DNA of 64,000 bases, from positions 1,364,001 through 1,428,000 of the forward strand of contig CBDFGO010000003.1 in assembly GCA_965247125.1 (NCBI GenBank), written 5' to 3'. The notes beneath the pieces are model-generated. The model was not told where the DNA came from, searched no databases, and saw only the letters and a program-made list of their open reading frames with translations. The first letter of the stretch is position 1, and every line of letters begins with the position of its first letter. This document shows positions 8,177 to 15,973 of the stretch, in pieces. Origin of the DNA: CALBJU01 sp965247125. Lineage in GTDB: Bacteria; Bacteroidota; Rhodothermia; Rhodothermales; UBA10348. Position numbers and translations under genes: made by a program.

Positions 8177-9601
8177 ATGACCATTCAAAACGAGCTGACA
8201 CCCCACCAAATCGTCGGTGAGCTGGATCGGTACATCATCGGTCAACACGAAGCTAAAAAGAGCGTGGCCATTGCGCTACGCAATCGATGGCGACGCCTCA
8301 ACGCGGCTTCTGAAATGCGCGAGGAGATCATGCCGAATAACATCATCATGATCGGGCCGACCGGTGTGGGAAAAACGGAAATTGCTCGCAGACTGGCAAA
8401 GCTGTCGGGAGCACCGTTCGTCAAAGTTGAGGCAACCAAGTTTACTGAGGTTGGGTATGTGGGCAGAGACGTCGATTCGATGATCCGCGATCTGTGTGAC
8501 ATTTCCATCAACATGGTCCGGGAGGAACACACTTCATCAGTCCAGGAAAAGGCGGTCCAAAGGGCTGAAGATCGAATACTGGACATTCTCATCCCCCCAG
8601 CACCCGTCGTTCCGTCAAACGTCCCCGTCATAACCGGGCCTGGATTTGAGATGCAGCAAGGACAACCATCGGCGCAGGTGGGCGCCGCGTCCATTGACGA
8701 CCATGTTCTCAGGACTCGAACGCGAGATAAGTTCAGGAAGAAATTGCGCGACGGAGATCTGGATGAGCGGGAAATTGAGATCGAGGTGTCCAGCGATCAA
8801 TCTCCCATGCTTCAGGTTTTTGGCCCAATGGGCGTAGAGGAGATGGGAGTCAATATGCAGGATCTTTTTGGAAATCTGGGTGGAAAAAAGAGCAAGAAGC
8901 GTCGCGTTCCCGTCGCCGAGGCTCGGGAAATACTGACCCAGGTAGAGGCGCAAAAACTTATCGACATGGACAAGGTGACCAACCAAGCACTCGAACGGGT
9001 CCAACAGTCGGGCATTGTATTCATCGATGAAATAGACAAAGTGGCGACGCGAGGCGGGGCAGGAAAATCTGGTCCAGACGTTTCTCGAGAAGGTGTTCAA
9101 CGCGACTTACTCCCTATTGTGGAAGGCTCAAGCGTCAACACGAAGTATGGGATGGTCAAGACAGATCATATTCTTTTTATCGCTAGCGGCGCCTTTCACA
9201 TAGCGAAACCCAGCGATTTGATCCCTGAATTGCAGGGTCGATTTCCGATCAGGGTTGAGCTGGATAATCTTACGGAAGAGGATTTTTACAAGATTCTGAC
9301 CGTTCCCCAGAACGCCCTTTTAAAGCAGTACAAGGCATTATTGGAGTCTGAGGGTGTTGATGTAGAGTTTACCGATGAAGCCGTAAGGGAAGTAGCACAC
9401 ATGGCCGCTGCCGTAAACGAAGACGTAGAAAATATTGGTGCCCGCCGCCTGCACACCATTCTTACGACCCTTCTCGAAGATATTCTGTTCGATGTGCCAG
9501 ACGCGATGCGTGACGATCATTTTCTGGTCGATCGCGATCTTGTCCTATCGAAATTGGCTGAGGTGGTCGAAAATCGAGACCTGAGCCAATACATCCTATG
9601 A
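8177..9601 (+). CDS. hslU: ATP-dependent protease ATPase subunit HslU
   Basis: AAA+ unfoldase that feeds substrates into HslV. It opens with the family's L-T-P-H-Q-I-V-G-E-L-D-R-Y-I-I-G-Q. Walker A is G-P-T-G-V-G-K-T-E (about residues 59-67), and Walker B is V-F-I-D-E-I-D-K after the I domain (about 110-245). The sensor region G-R-F-P-I-R-V-E-L and the C-terminal tail L-S-Q-Y-I-L, which docks into HslV, are intact. Length 474 is normal. The stop codon overlaps the start of the following transferase gene (ATGA). Confidence 0.96.
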   Translation: MTIQNELTPHQIVGELDRYIIGQHEAKKSVAIALRNRWRRLNAASEMREEIMPNNIIMIGPTGVGKTEIARRLAKLSGAPFVKVEATKFTEVGYVGRDVDSMIRDLCDISINMVREEHTSSVQEKAVQRAEDRILDILIPPAPVVPSNVPVITGPGFEMQQGQPSAQVGAASIDDHVLRTRTRDKFRKKLRDGDLDEREIEIEVSSDQSPMLQVFGPMGVEEMGVNMQDLFGNLGGKKSKKRRVPVAEAREILTQVEAQKLIDMDKVTNQALERVQQSGIVFIDEIDKVATRGGAGKSGPDVSREGVQRDLLPIVEGSSVNTKYGMVKTDHILFIASGAFHIAKPSDLIPELQGRFPIRVELDNLTEEDFYKILTVPQNALLKQYKALLESEGVDVEFTDEAVREVAHMAAAVNEDVENIGARRLHTILTTLLEDILFDVPDAMRDDHFLVDRDLVLSKLAEVVENRDLSQYIL

Positions 9602-10581
9602 TGGCTCTTCGCGTCATCTCAAATGCCGCGGACGCAGCCAGCGTTTGGGATGAGAGGTACTCTGCGCAGCATGTCGCCTCCCCATTTTGTGATTTCGAGT
9701 TCATCGAATCGCTTGCAGAACTATTCGGTTGGCGGACTTCCACAGTAATAGTTGGGGATGTGCTCGCTGCCCGAGTCATCGTGCGATCGAGAGGCCCTCT
9801 GAAGGACATTGTCGTACCTCCGTTCTCCCCCTATTCGGCCATTCTACTGAATCCAAAGGCGACTGCTGCGGAGCGTGACGGTGCGGTTTCCGCGCTAAAT
9901 GAATCGGTTGAGGCGCTCCCCTACTCGCGTTTGTTCTCTCTTGATCCAGAATATTTTCCGACTGATTCGAGTCTGAACGGGTTCACATCGCAGGAGCGCT
10001 TTACGTATGTGTTGAAGAATGCCCCCGTGGAAGAGGCTATCGCCGAATGGTCGTCTTCCAGCAGACGTACATTTCGAAAGCATTGGAAGGAGTACGAGTT
10101 CTTAGGCGACGGCGTTGATATTGAGGAGATTGCTGAGATGACCGGCCAGGGATACAAGCAGAGTGGCCGCAAAATGGCTCTGAATCCGTTCATCCTGAGC
10201 GCGTTTGCGGAATCACTGATCAAACGCGGCCTGGGAATGGCGGTCGGACTCAGAAACCGAGAGAACGGCCGCCTGGAAGCTGGAATGGTCCTTTTGTCAA
10301 ACTCTACAACTGCCTGGTGCTGGCTTACCGGCAGCGTTCGGGGGCCTTCCATGACCGTTCTTACGGCACACGCTCAGCAGTTTCTACACGCCAAGAACGT
10401 CCGCCGCATGGATCTTATGGGAGCAAATACTCCGACCATCGCAGAATTCAAGAGACGATTTGGAGGAGATCTGCTATCCTATTGCCATCTTTCCAGACGC
10501 TCAGTGCTGTCTGCTGCGCTGGAGAGTCTACGAAGCCATCCGGATGTAACCCATTCACCAGAAATCGTAGCAGGTCGGTGA
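9598..10581 (+). CDS. FemAB/GNAT-like acyltransferase (BioF2-like acetyltransferase domain)
   Basis: The 327-residue protein has the FemAB-like double-GNAT layout: an N-terminal acceptor half with P-F-S-P-Y-S, a helical linker with S-S-R-R-T-F-R-K-H-W-K, and a C-terminal half with the L-x-A-G-M-V-L-L-x-x-x-x-x-A-W-C-W-L strand. The motif M-D-L-M-G-A-N-T-P-T-I-A-E-F-K-R-R-F-G-G is typical of the uncharacterised branch found in polysaccharide and lipid clusters. Members transfer acyl or aminoacyl groups; the substrate here is unknown. The start overlaps the hslU stop by 4 bases. Two membrane proteins of surface-polysaccharide type follow directly, suggesting a role in decorating a glycan or lipid-linked sugar. 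Confidence 0.75.
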   Translation: MMALRVISNAADAASVWDERYSAQHVASPFCDFEFIESLAELFGWRTSTVIVGDVLAARVIVRSRGPLKDIVVPPFSPYSAILLNPKATAAERDGAVSALNESVEALPYSRLFSLDPEYFPTDSSLNGFTSQERFTYVLKNAPVEEAIAEWSSSSRRTFRKHWKEYEFLGDGVDIEEIAEMTGQGYKQSGRKMALNPFILSAFAESLIKRGLGMAVGLRNRENGRLEAGMVLLSNSTTAWCWLTGSVRGPSMTVLTAHAQQFLHAKNVRRMDLMGANTPTIAEFKRRFGGDLLSYCHLSRRSVLSAALESLRSHPDVTHSPEIVAGR

Positions 10582-10589
10582 GACACCAG

Positions 10590-12227
10590 ATGCCTGAGCT
10601 AATACGGATCGACATTCCGGACCGACACAGAGATAGAAGGGCTTGCTGGGGATTTCTTCTCTTGATATTTTCCGCCTATCTGCTTCGTTTTGGTTACGGA
10701 TTCGGATTCAGCGATCAGGACGAGTTTTTACCACTAATAATGCGCTGGCAGGACGCCGAGCTATTCGCACGTGACTGGTTCGTCATGGAGCAGGCCTCAT
10801 CGTTTGGGGTTCGCACCATTTTCGCGAGGCTTCTCTATTCGCTCAGCTTGGCGGCACCTTTGAAAGTTATTGTCGCCGTCCTCCATTTTTCTACGTTCGC
10901 TGCAGTTTCCACGGCGGTATTCCGCATCGCGAACAAGCTGTACCGAAACAGATTGACTGCGGGGTTGGCCATTTTCATGGTAGTGCTTGTCACCTCGCGC
11001 TGGAATCCTGGCGGAAATGATCTCTTTCATTCCATGCTGGTTCCTTCGAGCATGTCCTGGGCCCTCGCGCTGTGGAGCTTCGAAAGCGTCCTAAACAAGC
11101 GATATCTGATGGCTGGCGCGCTTTCGGGAGCGGCGATGCTCCTTCATCCACTGGTTGGCCTTCAGGTGGGAGTCGTGATCGCAGTCTCGATCTTTTTTAC
11201 CGAGGCGCCCCGAAAGCGCGCAGTGACTGCCTTTTTGATACCCTTCCTCGTCGTGGCGACGCCCTTGATTGTTGTGCTTGCCGATTGGGAAAGCTACGAG
11301 CCCGCGAATTCTTCCAGTTTCAGTGCAGAGTTCATTCTGACCCAGCTTCGGGCACCGCACCACTACCTTCCCAGCGCGTTTCAGGTCTCTTCTGCCCTAA
11401 AACTGGCGATCATATCCATTCTTGGATTCGTAATCCTGTGGACCGAAAGACCTCCATTGGTAACCAACAGAAGGTTTTGGAGCTATCAGGACGGTCCGGC
11501 CAGAAAGTATCTGCTCACGACAAGCACTATTCTCCTCCTCCTTCTGCTATGTGCCTACGCGATGACCTCCATTTGGCCGATTCCTGCAGTGACCCGCCTA
11601 CAGCCGTTCAATTTGAGCGTCTTGCTGCGGATTACGGTCGTCATCGCGTTGAGCGGAGCCATTTCCGCATTGATTCCCTCCAGAATCGGGCAACGGATTA
11701 CCAGTGAGATCCAAAAATCATCTTTTCCCATCGTTTCAGGTCTGGTTGCTCTCATCGTCATCACCGTTGCGGCACAATTTGACACCCTGAGGGCCAGAAC
11801 ATTTCCATCCGATCAGTCGAAAGTTGAGCTGCACGATTGGATTCAGTCCAACACACAGCAGGATGCGGTCTTTGCCATTCCTCCTTCGATGTCTGGCTTC
11901 CAGGTAGGATCACGGCGAGCTCAGTACGTTTCGTTCAAATCATATCCCTTCGAGGCCAGAGCATCAGAAGAGTGGCTACGTAGGCTTCTGATCATTGCTC
12001 CGGTCCGCGATCTCAGACCCGGCGGTGTTGCGCTTCAGGCTCGACTGGATGATGCATACGCTGAACACGACCCAGCGAATTGGAAGGCTATTCTGGAAAT
12101 AGAAGAGATCGATTTTATTGTCAGAGTGCGCACCGATAAGGGGGACGGCTGGAGTATTATTGATCCAGCCTGGTGCTCTTCCAGTTGGTGTGTCTATTGG
12201 GCTGGCCGTATTCTGCTCACCCCGTAA
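10590..12227 (+). CDS. Polytopic inner-membrane protein of unknown function
   Basis: The ATG at 10590, 8 bases after the preceding stop, gives 545 residues. A longer in-frame extension from 10317 lies inside the upstream gene and looks non-coding. About ten hydrophobic segments are visible between residues 15 and 400. After the first comes a loop with S-D-Q-D-E-F-L-P-L-I-M-R-W, and a soluble C-terminal part follows from about residue 410. The acidic loop after the first helix and the many helices recall GT-C-type glycosyltransferases, but I see no diagnostic motif, so no activity is assigned. Position between a FemAB-like transferase and a flippase suggests a glycan or lipid-linked pathway. 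Confidence 0.7.
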   Translation: MPELIRIDIPDRHRDRRACWGFLLLIFSAYLLRFGYGFGFSDQDEFLPLIMRWQDAELFARDWFVMEQASSFGVRTIFARLLYSLSLAAPLKVIVAVLHFSTFAAVSTAVFRIANKLYRNRLTAGLAIFMVVLVTSRWNPGGNDLFHSMLVPSSMSWALALWSFESVLNKRYLMAGALSGAAMLLHPLVGLQVGVVIAVSIFFTEAPRKRAVTAFLIPFLVVATPLIVVLADWESYEPANSSSFSAEFILTQLRAPHHYLPSAFQVSSALKLAIISILGFVILWTERPPLVTNRRFWSYQDGPARKYLLTTSTILLLLLLCAYAMTSIWPIPAVTRLQPFNLSVLLRITVVIALSGAISALIPSRIGQRITSEIQKSSFPIVSGLVALIVITVAAQFDTLRARTFPSDQSKVELHDWIQSNTQQDAVFAIPPSMSGFQVGSRRAQYVSFKSYPFEARASEEWLRRLLIIAPVRDLRPGGVALQARLDDAYAEHDPANWKAILEIEEIDFIVRVRTDKGDGWSIIDPAWCSSSWCVYWAGRILLTP

Positions 12228-12241
12228 CCAACATCTTCTAA

Positions 12242-13684
12242 GTGAGCATCAAAGCACGAATATTGTCCCTGTTTGAGGATTCTTCCTTTCGAGCTCCCGT
12301 GCTGAAATTGCTATCCGGAACCGGGGCTGTTCTGGTTATAGCGTACCTGGCCAATATCGTCTTGTTGCGCTTGTATTCAGATGAGTTCTGGGGGATTGCC
12401 GACTATATCGTTTCGTGGGTCAGCATACTCGCTCCCGTCGCTTCACTGCGATATGAAGACGCCCTGATGCTGCCAGAAAACAGGCGTCAATCGGCTCATA
12501 CGTATCTTCTATCGATTGTCGCGGTGATGGTGACGACGGTCATAATGCTGGCAATACTTTCTTTTTCCGACTCTGCAATAGCGTTTTTTGAGGAGAAAGA
12601 AGTTGGACGATGGATGCTGATTTTGCCATTGGCCTTGTTCGGAAATCGCCTTGCAAAGATCAGTGAACTGTGGCTGGCTCGGCAAGAGTCGTTTGGTCAC
12701 ATCTCGGCAGCGCAGGTCGCCCAAACCAGCTCGATGGCGGGAGTTCGCATGGCTGCCGGAGTCGTCGGACCCGGTCCCGGGGGACTTCTCTGGGGATATG
12801 TCCTCGGATTCAGTCTTTCGGCAGTTTCTGTATCCAGGAGAATTTTGAAAACACTCAAACAATCGCTAGCGGGACGGCCGTCTCTCGCCGAGTTTGGGTA
12901 CGTGGCTCGGCGCTATCGAAAGTTTCCTCTGTTTACGATGCCTGCGGCGCTACTGAGTGCCCTCGTAACGAGGCTGCCCATATTGCTGATACCTGAATTT
13001 TTCGATTGGGGTATCGCTGGTCAGTTTTCCCGCGGCTTCAATCTTCTTTTTGTCCCCTTGAGCTTGATTGCGGCGGCAGTCGCTCAGGTCTTTTTTGTCC
13101 GTGCCGTCGAGGCCCATCGTGCAGGTACGCTGGCTGTACTGTCATCGAACGTACACTCGAGGCTCGTCTTGCTCACACTGTTTCCCGCAGCGATGGTAAT
13201 GGTGACAGGACCAGATATTTTTCAGGTGCTGTTCGGAGAAGAATGGCGACCGTCAGCAGAATATTTGAGATATGTCGCTCCCTGGATCATGTTCTCGATC
13301 GTGGCTTCTCCCATGACGCGACTCTTCGAAGTGCTCGAGCGTCAGCGACTCGAGCTGGTCGTCGCGACCATCATGTTTGGTGTGATTCTGGGGGCAATTC
13401 TCCTGGGAGCTCAGGCCGGCGGTATCGAGACTCTCCTGATTTTCCTGGGAATTGGGGGCGCATTGGTGCGTTTTGGCCAAATTTTGCTGTTGTTGCATCT
13501 CTCAGGTGCCCGAATATCAGTGGTACTCAGTCCGTATTGGAGATACTTGCTTACAGCACTCCCTGCCCTGGCCGCCGCTGCTTTCGTGATGAGACTTGAG
13601 AATCCAGTATTGACTCTCGCGACGGCTGTCATTGGAGGCGCATTGTTTGGGCTCTATGTATTGAGATCGGAGAAATTGATCTAA
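12242..13684 (+). CDS. Oligosaccharide flippase family / polysaccharide biosynthesis protein (Wzx-like)
   Basis: A 480-residue integral membrane protein with about 12-14 hydrophobic segments in the MOP/Wzx pattern: an N-terminal Arg/Lys-rich cap, L-K-L-L-S-G-T-G-A-V-L-V-I-A-Y at the first helix, and a late P-D-I-F-Q-V-L-F-G-E-E-W loop before the last helices, a recurring feature of these exporters. Such proteins flip undecaprenyl-linked sugars across the inner membrane. The start is GTG at 12242, 14 bases after the previous stop. With the two genes upstream it forms a small surface-glycan set, though no glycosyltransferase of recognised type is present. Confidence 0.82.
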   Translation: MSIKARILSLFEDSSFRAPVLKLLSGTGAVLVIAYLANIVLLRLYSDEFWGIADYIVSWVSILAPVASLRYEDALMLPENRRQSAHTYLLSIVAVMVTTVIMLAILSFSDSAIAFFEEKEVGRWMLILPLALFGNRLAKISELWLARQESFGHISAAQVAQTSSMAGVRMAAGVVGPGPGGLLWGYVLGFSLSAVSVSRRILKTLKQSLAGRPSLAEFGYVARRYRKFPLFTMPAALLSALVTRLPILLIPEFFDWGIAGQFSRGFNLLFVPLSLIAAAVAQVFFVRAVEAHRAGTLAVLSSNVHSRLVLLTLFPAAMVMVTGPDIFQVLFGEEWRPSAEYLRYVAPWIMFSIVASPMTRLFEVLERQRLELVVATIMFGVILGAILLGAQAGGIETLLIFLGIGGALVRFGQILLLLHLSGARISVVLSPYWRYLLTALPALAAAAFVMRLENPVLTLATAVIGGALFGLYVLRSEKLI

Positions 13685-13696
13685 GGTGCTGCTTTG

Positions 13697-14530
13697 ATGA
13701 AGGAATACCGTAACTGGATGGTGCTGATCGCCTTAATGACTTCGGGAGGATGTGTCATTGAGGATTCTGAACAGTCGTTGTCCGTGATGACTTTTAACAT
13801 CAGGTACGACAATCCGAGCGATGGCGTGGATGCTTGGGAGAATCGAAGTGAGTGGGTGGCATCCATCATCCACAGCTCCGGTGCGCATCTTGTTGGACTC
13901 CAGGAAGCCCTCAAGCATCAGATCGACGACATAATCACCGAAGAATCGCGCTTTCGGTGGATAGGCGTTGGAAGGGCAGACGGGATTTCAGATGGGGAAT
14001 ACTCCCCCATCCTGTACGATCCTGATCGTCTGGAGCTTCTCAACTGGTACACCAAGTGGCTGTCACAATACCCGGATTCTGTCGGAATCGCTCTCTGGGA
14101 TGCAGCTTTACCCAGAATCGCTACGATCGCTTCATTTGTGGATCGCGCATCCGAAGACACGATTCGTGTGATCAACACACACTTTGATCATCGCGGCGAA
14201 GAAGCTAGAGAAAAAAGCGCAGCCCTGATCGGAGGATGGTCCATAAATACCTCAATAGTTCTGGGCGACTTCAATATTGAAAGCACAACGCCGGCCTACG
14301 CCTTACTCACTGTCACGCACGGACTCAGCGACGCAGCCGTCTTGGCCAATATGGACTCTGTGGGCACCTTCAGAACGTTTGATCCTGCAGCAAACGTAGC
14401 CAGGAGGATTGATTTCGTGTTTTTGACCAGCGACTATCGGATTCTCGACTACCGGCTGTTCTCCCCTCTCCGGAACGAGCGATATCCATCAGATCACCTT
14501 CCGGTAGTGGCCCGGATCGAATTGAAATAA
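13697..14530 (+). CDS. Endonuclease/exonuclease/phosphatase-family lipoprotein
   Basis: The N-terminus is a lipoprotein signal: basic start, hydrophobic stretch, then T-S-G-G-C with Cys near residue 18. The rest is an EEP-fold enzyme: M-T-F-N-I-R-Y-D-N (metal-site Asn), L-V-G-L-Q-E (catalytic Glu), V-I-N-T-H-F-D-H-R-G, L-G-D-F-N (metal ligands) and a late S-D-H-L-P-V-V-A (catalytic Asp-His). All expected active-site elements are present, so it should be an active phosphodiesterase or phosphatase at the cell surface or in the periplasm; the substrate cannot be told. ATG at 13697 is preceded by an in-frame TTG at 13694. A terminator-like hairpin follows 1 base after the stop. Confidence 0.85.
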   Translation: MKEYRNWMVLIALMTSGGCVIEDSEQSLSVMTFNIRYDNPSDGVDAWENRSEWVASIIHSSGAHLVGLQEALKHQIDDIITEESRFRWIGVGRADGISDGEYSPILYDPDRLELLNWYTKWLSQYPDSVGIALWDAALPRIATIASFVDRASEDTIRVINTHFDHRGEEAREKSAALIGGWSINTSIVLGDFNIESTTPAYALLTVTHGLSDAAVLANMDSVGTFRTFDPAANVARRIDFVFLTSDYRILDYRLFSPLRNERYPSDHLPVVARIELK

Positions 14531-14564
14531 GAAAGGGCGCCGGCCCGATGGCCGTCGCCCTTTC
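14531..14564. terminator. Hairpin between EEP gene and tRNA-Gly
   Basis: A 9-bp perfect stem (GAAAGGGCG with CGCCCTTTC) encloses a GC-rich loop immediately after the EEP-lipoprotein stop. It lies between a plus-strand gene and a minus-strand tRNA, so it may serve both directions. The T-run is short (only the TTTC of the stem), which lowers confidence. Confidence 0.6.
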
Positions 14565-14583
14565 TACATTCATCGAATTCTTG

Positions 14584-14655
14584 AGCGGGTGATGAGATTC
14601 GAACTCACGACCCTCACGTTGGCAACGTGATGCTCTACCACTGAGCTACACCCGC
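14584..14655 (-). tRNA. tRNA-Gly (anticodon GCC)
   Basis: On the minus strand a complete cloverleaf can be folded: acceptor stem GCGGGTG/CACCCGC, D-arm with AGCTCAGT.GGTAGAGC, anticodon stem TCACG/CGTGA with loop TTGCCAA (anticodon GCC), and T-arm GTTCGAATC. The discriminator base is T and CCA is not encoded. No other tRNA was seen in the window. Confidence 0.95.
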
Positions 14656-14884
14656 GTTAAGAGCCTGCAAAAATACGTCGACTGACTGCCCGCATCAACC
14701 CCCGCGACGACCTTTACATGAAGCTCACGAATCATTTCAAGCACCCGTTGCTGCCGACGTGCGCCTCTTCGCCGGCCATGATTCATTCATCCAAAGTTGA
14801 CCAACAAGACGCTGCGCTGATTCAATCTTTTCATTTCCGCACCTTAGCTTCAAGTCTCCCTTCTTTTCACACAAGTCTTCAATA

Positions 14885-15748
14885 ATGGCTCAAATCATAG
14901 ACGGAAAAGCAATATCTGCGGCAATTCGGCTGGAGATTAAAGAAGCGGTATCTGAGTGGGTTGCGGATGGTCGTCGGGCTCCGTACCTCGCCGTGGTTCT
15001 GATTGGTGAAGATCCAGCTTCTGCATCCTATGTGAGGGGCAAGGCCAAGGCTGCCGCACAGGTGGGGATCCGAAGCGACACGTTCACCTATGAGGCGTCC
15101 ATCAGCGAGAATGAGCTTCTCGATATCGTCAACAGATTGAATGAAGATGATCAGGTCGATGGAATTCTGATTCAACTTCCCCTACCAGGTCATATTGATG
15201 AACGCAAAGTCATTGGTGTGCTGAATCCCGCCAAAGATGTCGACTGTTTCCACCCCGAGAGTGTCGGAAACCTGGTCATTGGCATTGACGGCTTCGCTCC
15301 TGCTACTCCAGCAGGAATTATCGAGCTTCTCGTCCGTTCAGGGGTCGAAACCACTGGAAAGCACTGCGTAATTGTCGGCAGATCAAATATCGTCGGTAAG
15401 CCACTGGCAAACCTGATGCTCAGGAAAGGCATCGATGCGACGGTCACCGTATGCCACAGCAGGACACAAAATCTATCAGAAATCACCCGACAGGCCGATA
15501 TTCTGGTCGCGGCGATCGGACGCGCAAATTTCGTGACTGCTGATATGGTCAAACCGGGAGCAGTGGTAATCGACGTCGGAATCAACCGGGTAGATGACGC
15601 GACTCGTGAGCGCGGGTACCGATTGGTCGGAGACGTGGATTTCGAAGGAGTCTCAAAAAAAGCCAGTCACATCACCCCTGTACCCGGTGGTGTCGGCCCG
15701 ATGACAATTGCCCTGATGCTGCGAAATACGCTTGATGCATCACGTTAG
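14885..15748 (+). CDS. folD: Methylenetetrahydrofolate dehydrogenase / cyclohydrolase
   Basis: FolD interconverts 5,10-methylene-, methenyl- and 10-formyl-tetrahydrofolate and supplies 10-formyl-THF to PurN and PurH. The family signatures are present: S-Y-V-R-G-K-A-K-A with the catalytic Lys near residue 54, G-I-L-I-Q-L-P-L-P, P-A-T-P-A-G-I, V-I-V-G-R-S-N-I-V-G-K-P for NADP binding, and the terminal P-V-P-G-G-V-G-P-M-T-I-A-L-M-L. Length 287 is normal. The 229 bases before it, back to the tRNA, show no gene and no clear regulatory element. Confidence 0.96.
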   Translation: MAQIIDGKAISAAIRLEIKEAVSEWVADGRRAPYLAVVLIGEDPASASYVRGKAKAAAQVGIRSDTFTYEASISENELLDIVNRLNEDDQVDGILIQLPLPGHIDERKVIGVLNPAKDVDCFHPESVGNLVIGIDGFAPATPAGIIELLVRSGVETTGKHCVIVGRSNIVGKPLANLMLRKGIDATVTVCHSRTQNLSEITRQADILVAAIGRANFVTADMVKPGAVVIDVGINRVDDATRERGYRLVGDVDFEGVSKKASHITPVPGGVGPMTIALMLRNTLDASR

Positions 15749-15860
15749 CTGACGGTTTAAAACAGTTGACGTTCTTGATGTTAGTCCGTATTCAAGCGGA
15801 TCCTTTCGAGAGATACCAGCGCAAGTCTGCGCAGTCGCCGCATGAGTCTGCGAAATTTTC

Positions 15861-15900
15861 TACGTAGAACTACTTAAGAAATCTGCTTTTAACCCGATCC
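15861..15900 (+). promoter_or_regulatory. Sigma-28-like promoter element before the cluster A adhesin
   Basis: The box TACGTAGAACTACTTAAG ends in a -35-like TAAG (15875-15878). After 14 bases comes CCCGATCC (15893-15900), a 6/8 match to the GCCGATAC seen at the sister sites. The adhesin ATG is about 70 bases downstream. This is the weakest of the five related elements, but the upstream TACGTAG box is nearly identical to the one at 23263. Promoter function is inferred from the shared layout only. Confidence 0.5.
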
Positions 15901-15973
15901 ATTATACAGTTATAAACCGCGCGCGTAGGCGAGCCGGACAAACAACCGCCTTCTATTCACAACTGGATCTGAA

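Noticed and set aside
10317..10589. 91-codon upstream extension of the 545-residue membrane protein
   Set aside because: It lies wholly inside the FemAB-like gene in another frame and has no hydrophobic or conserved pattern.
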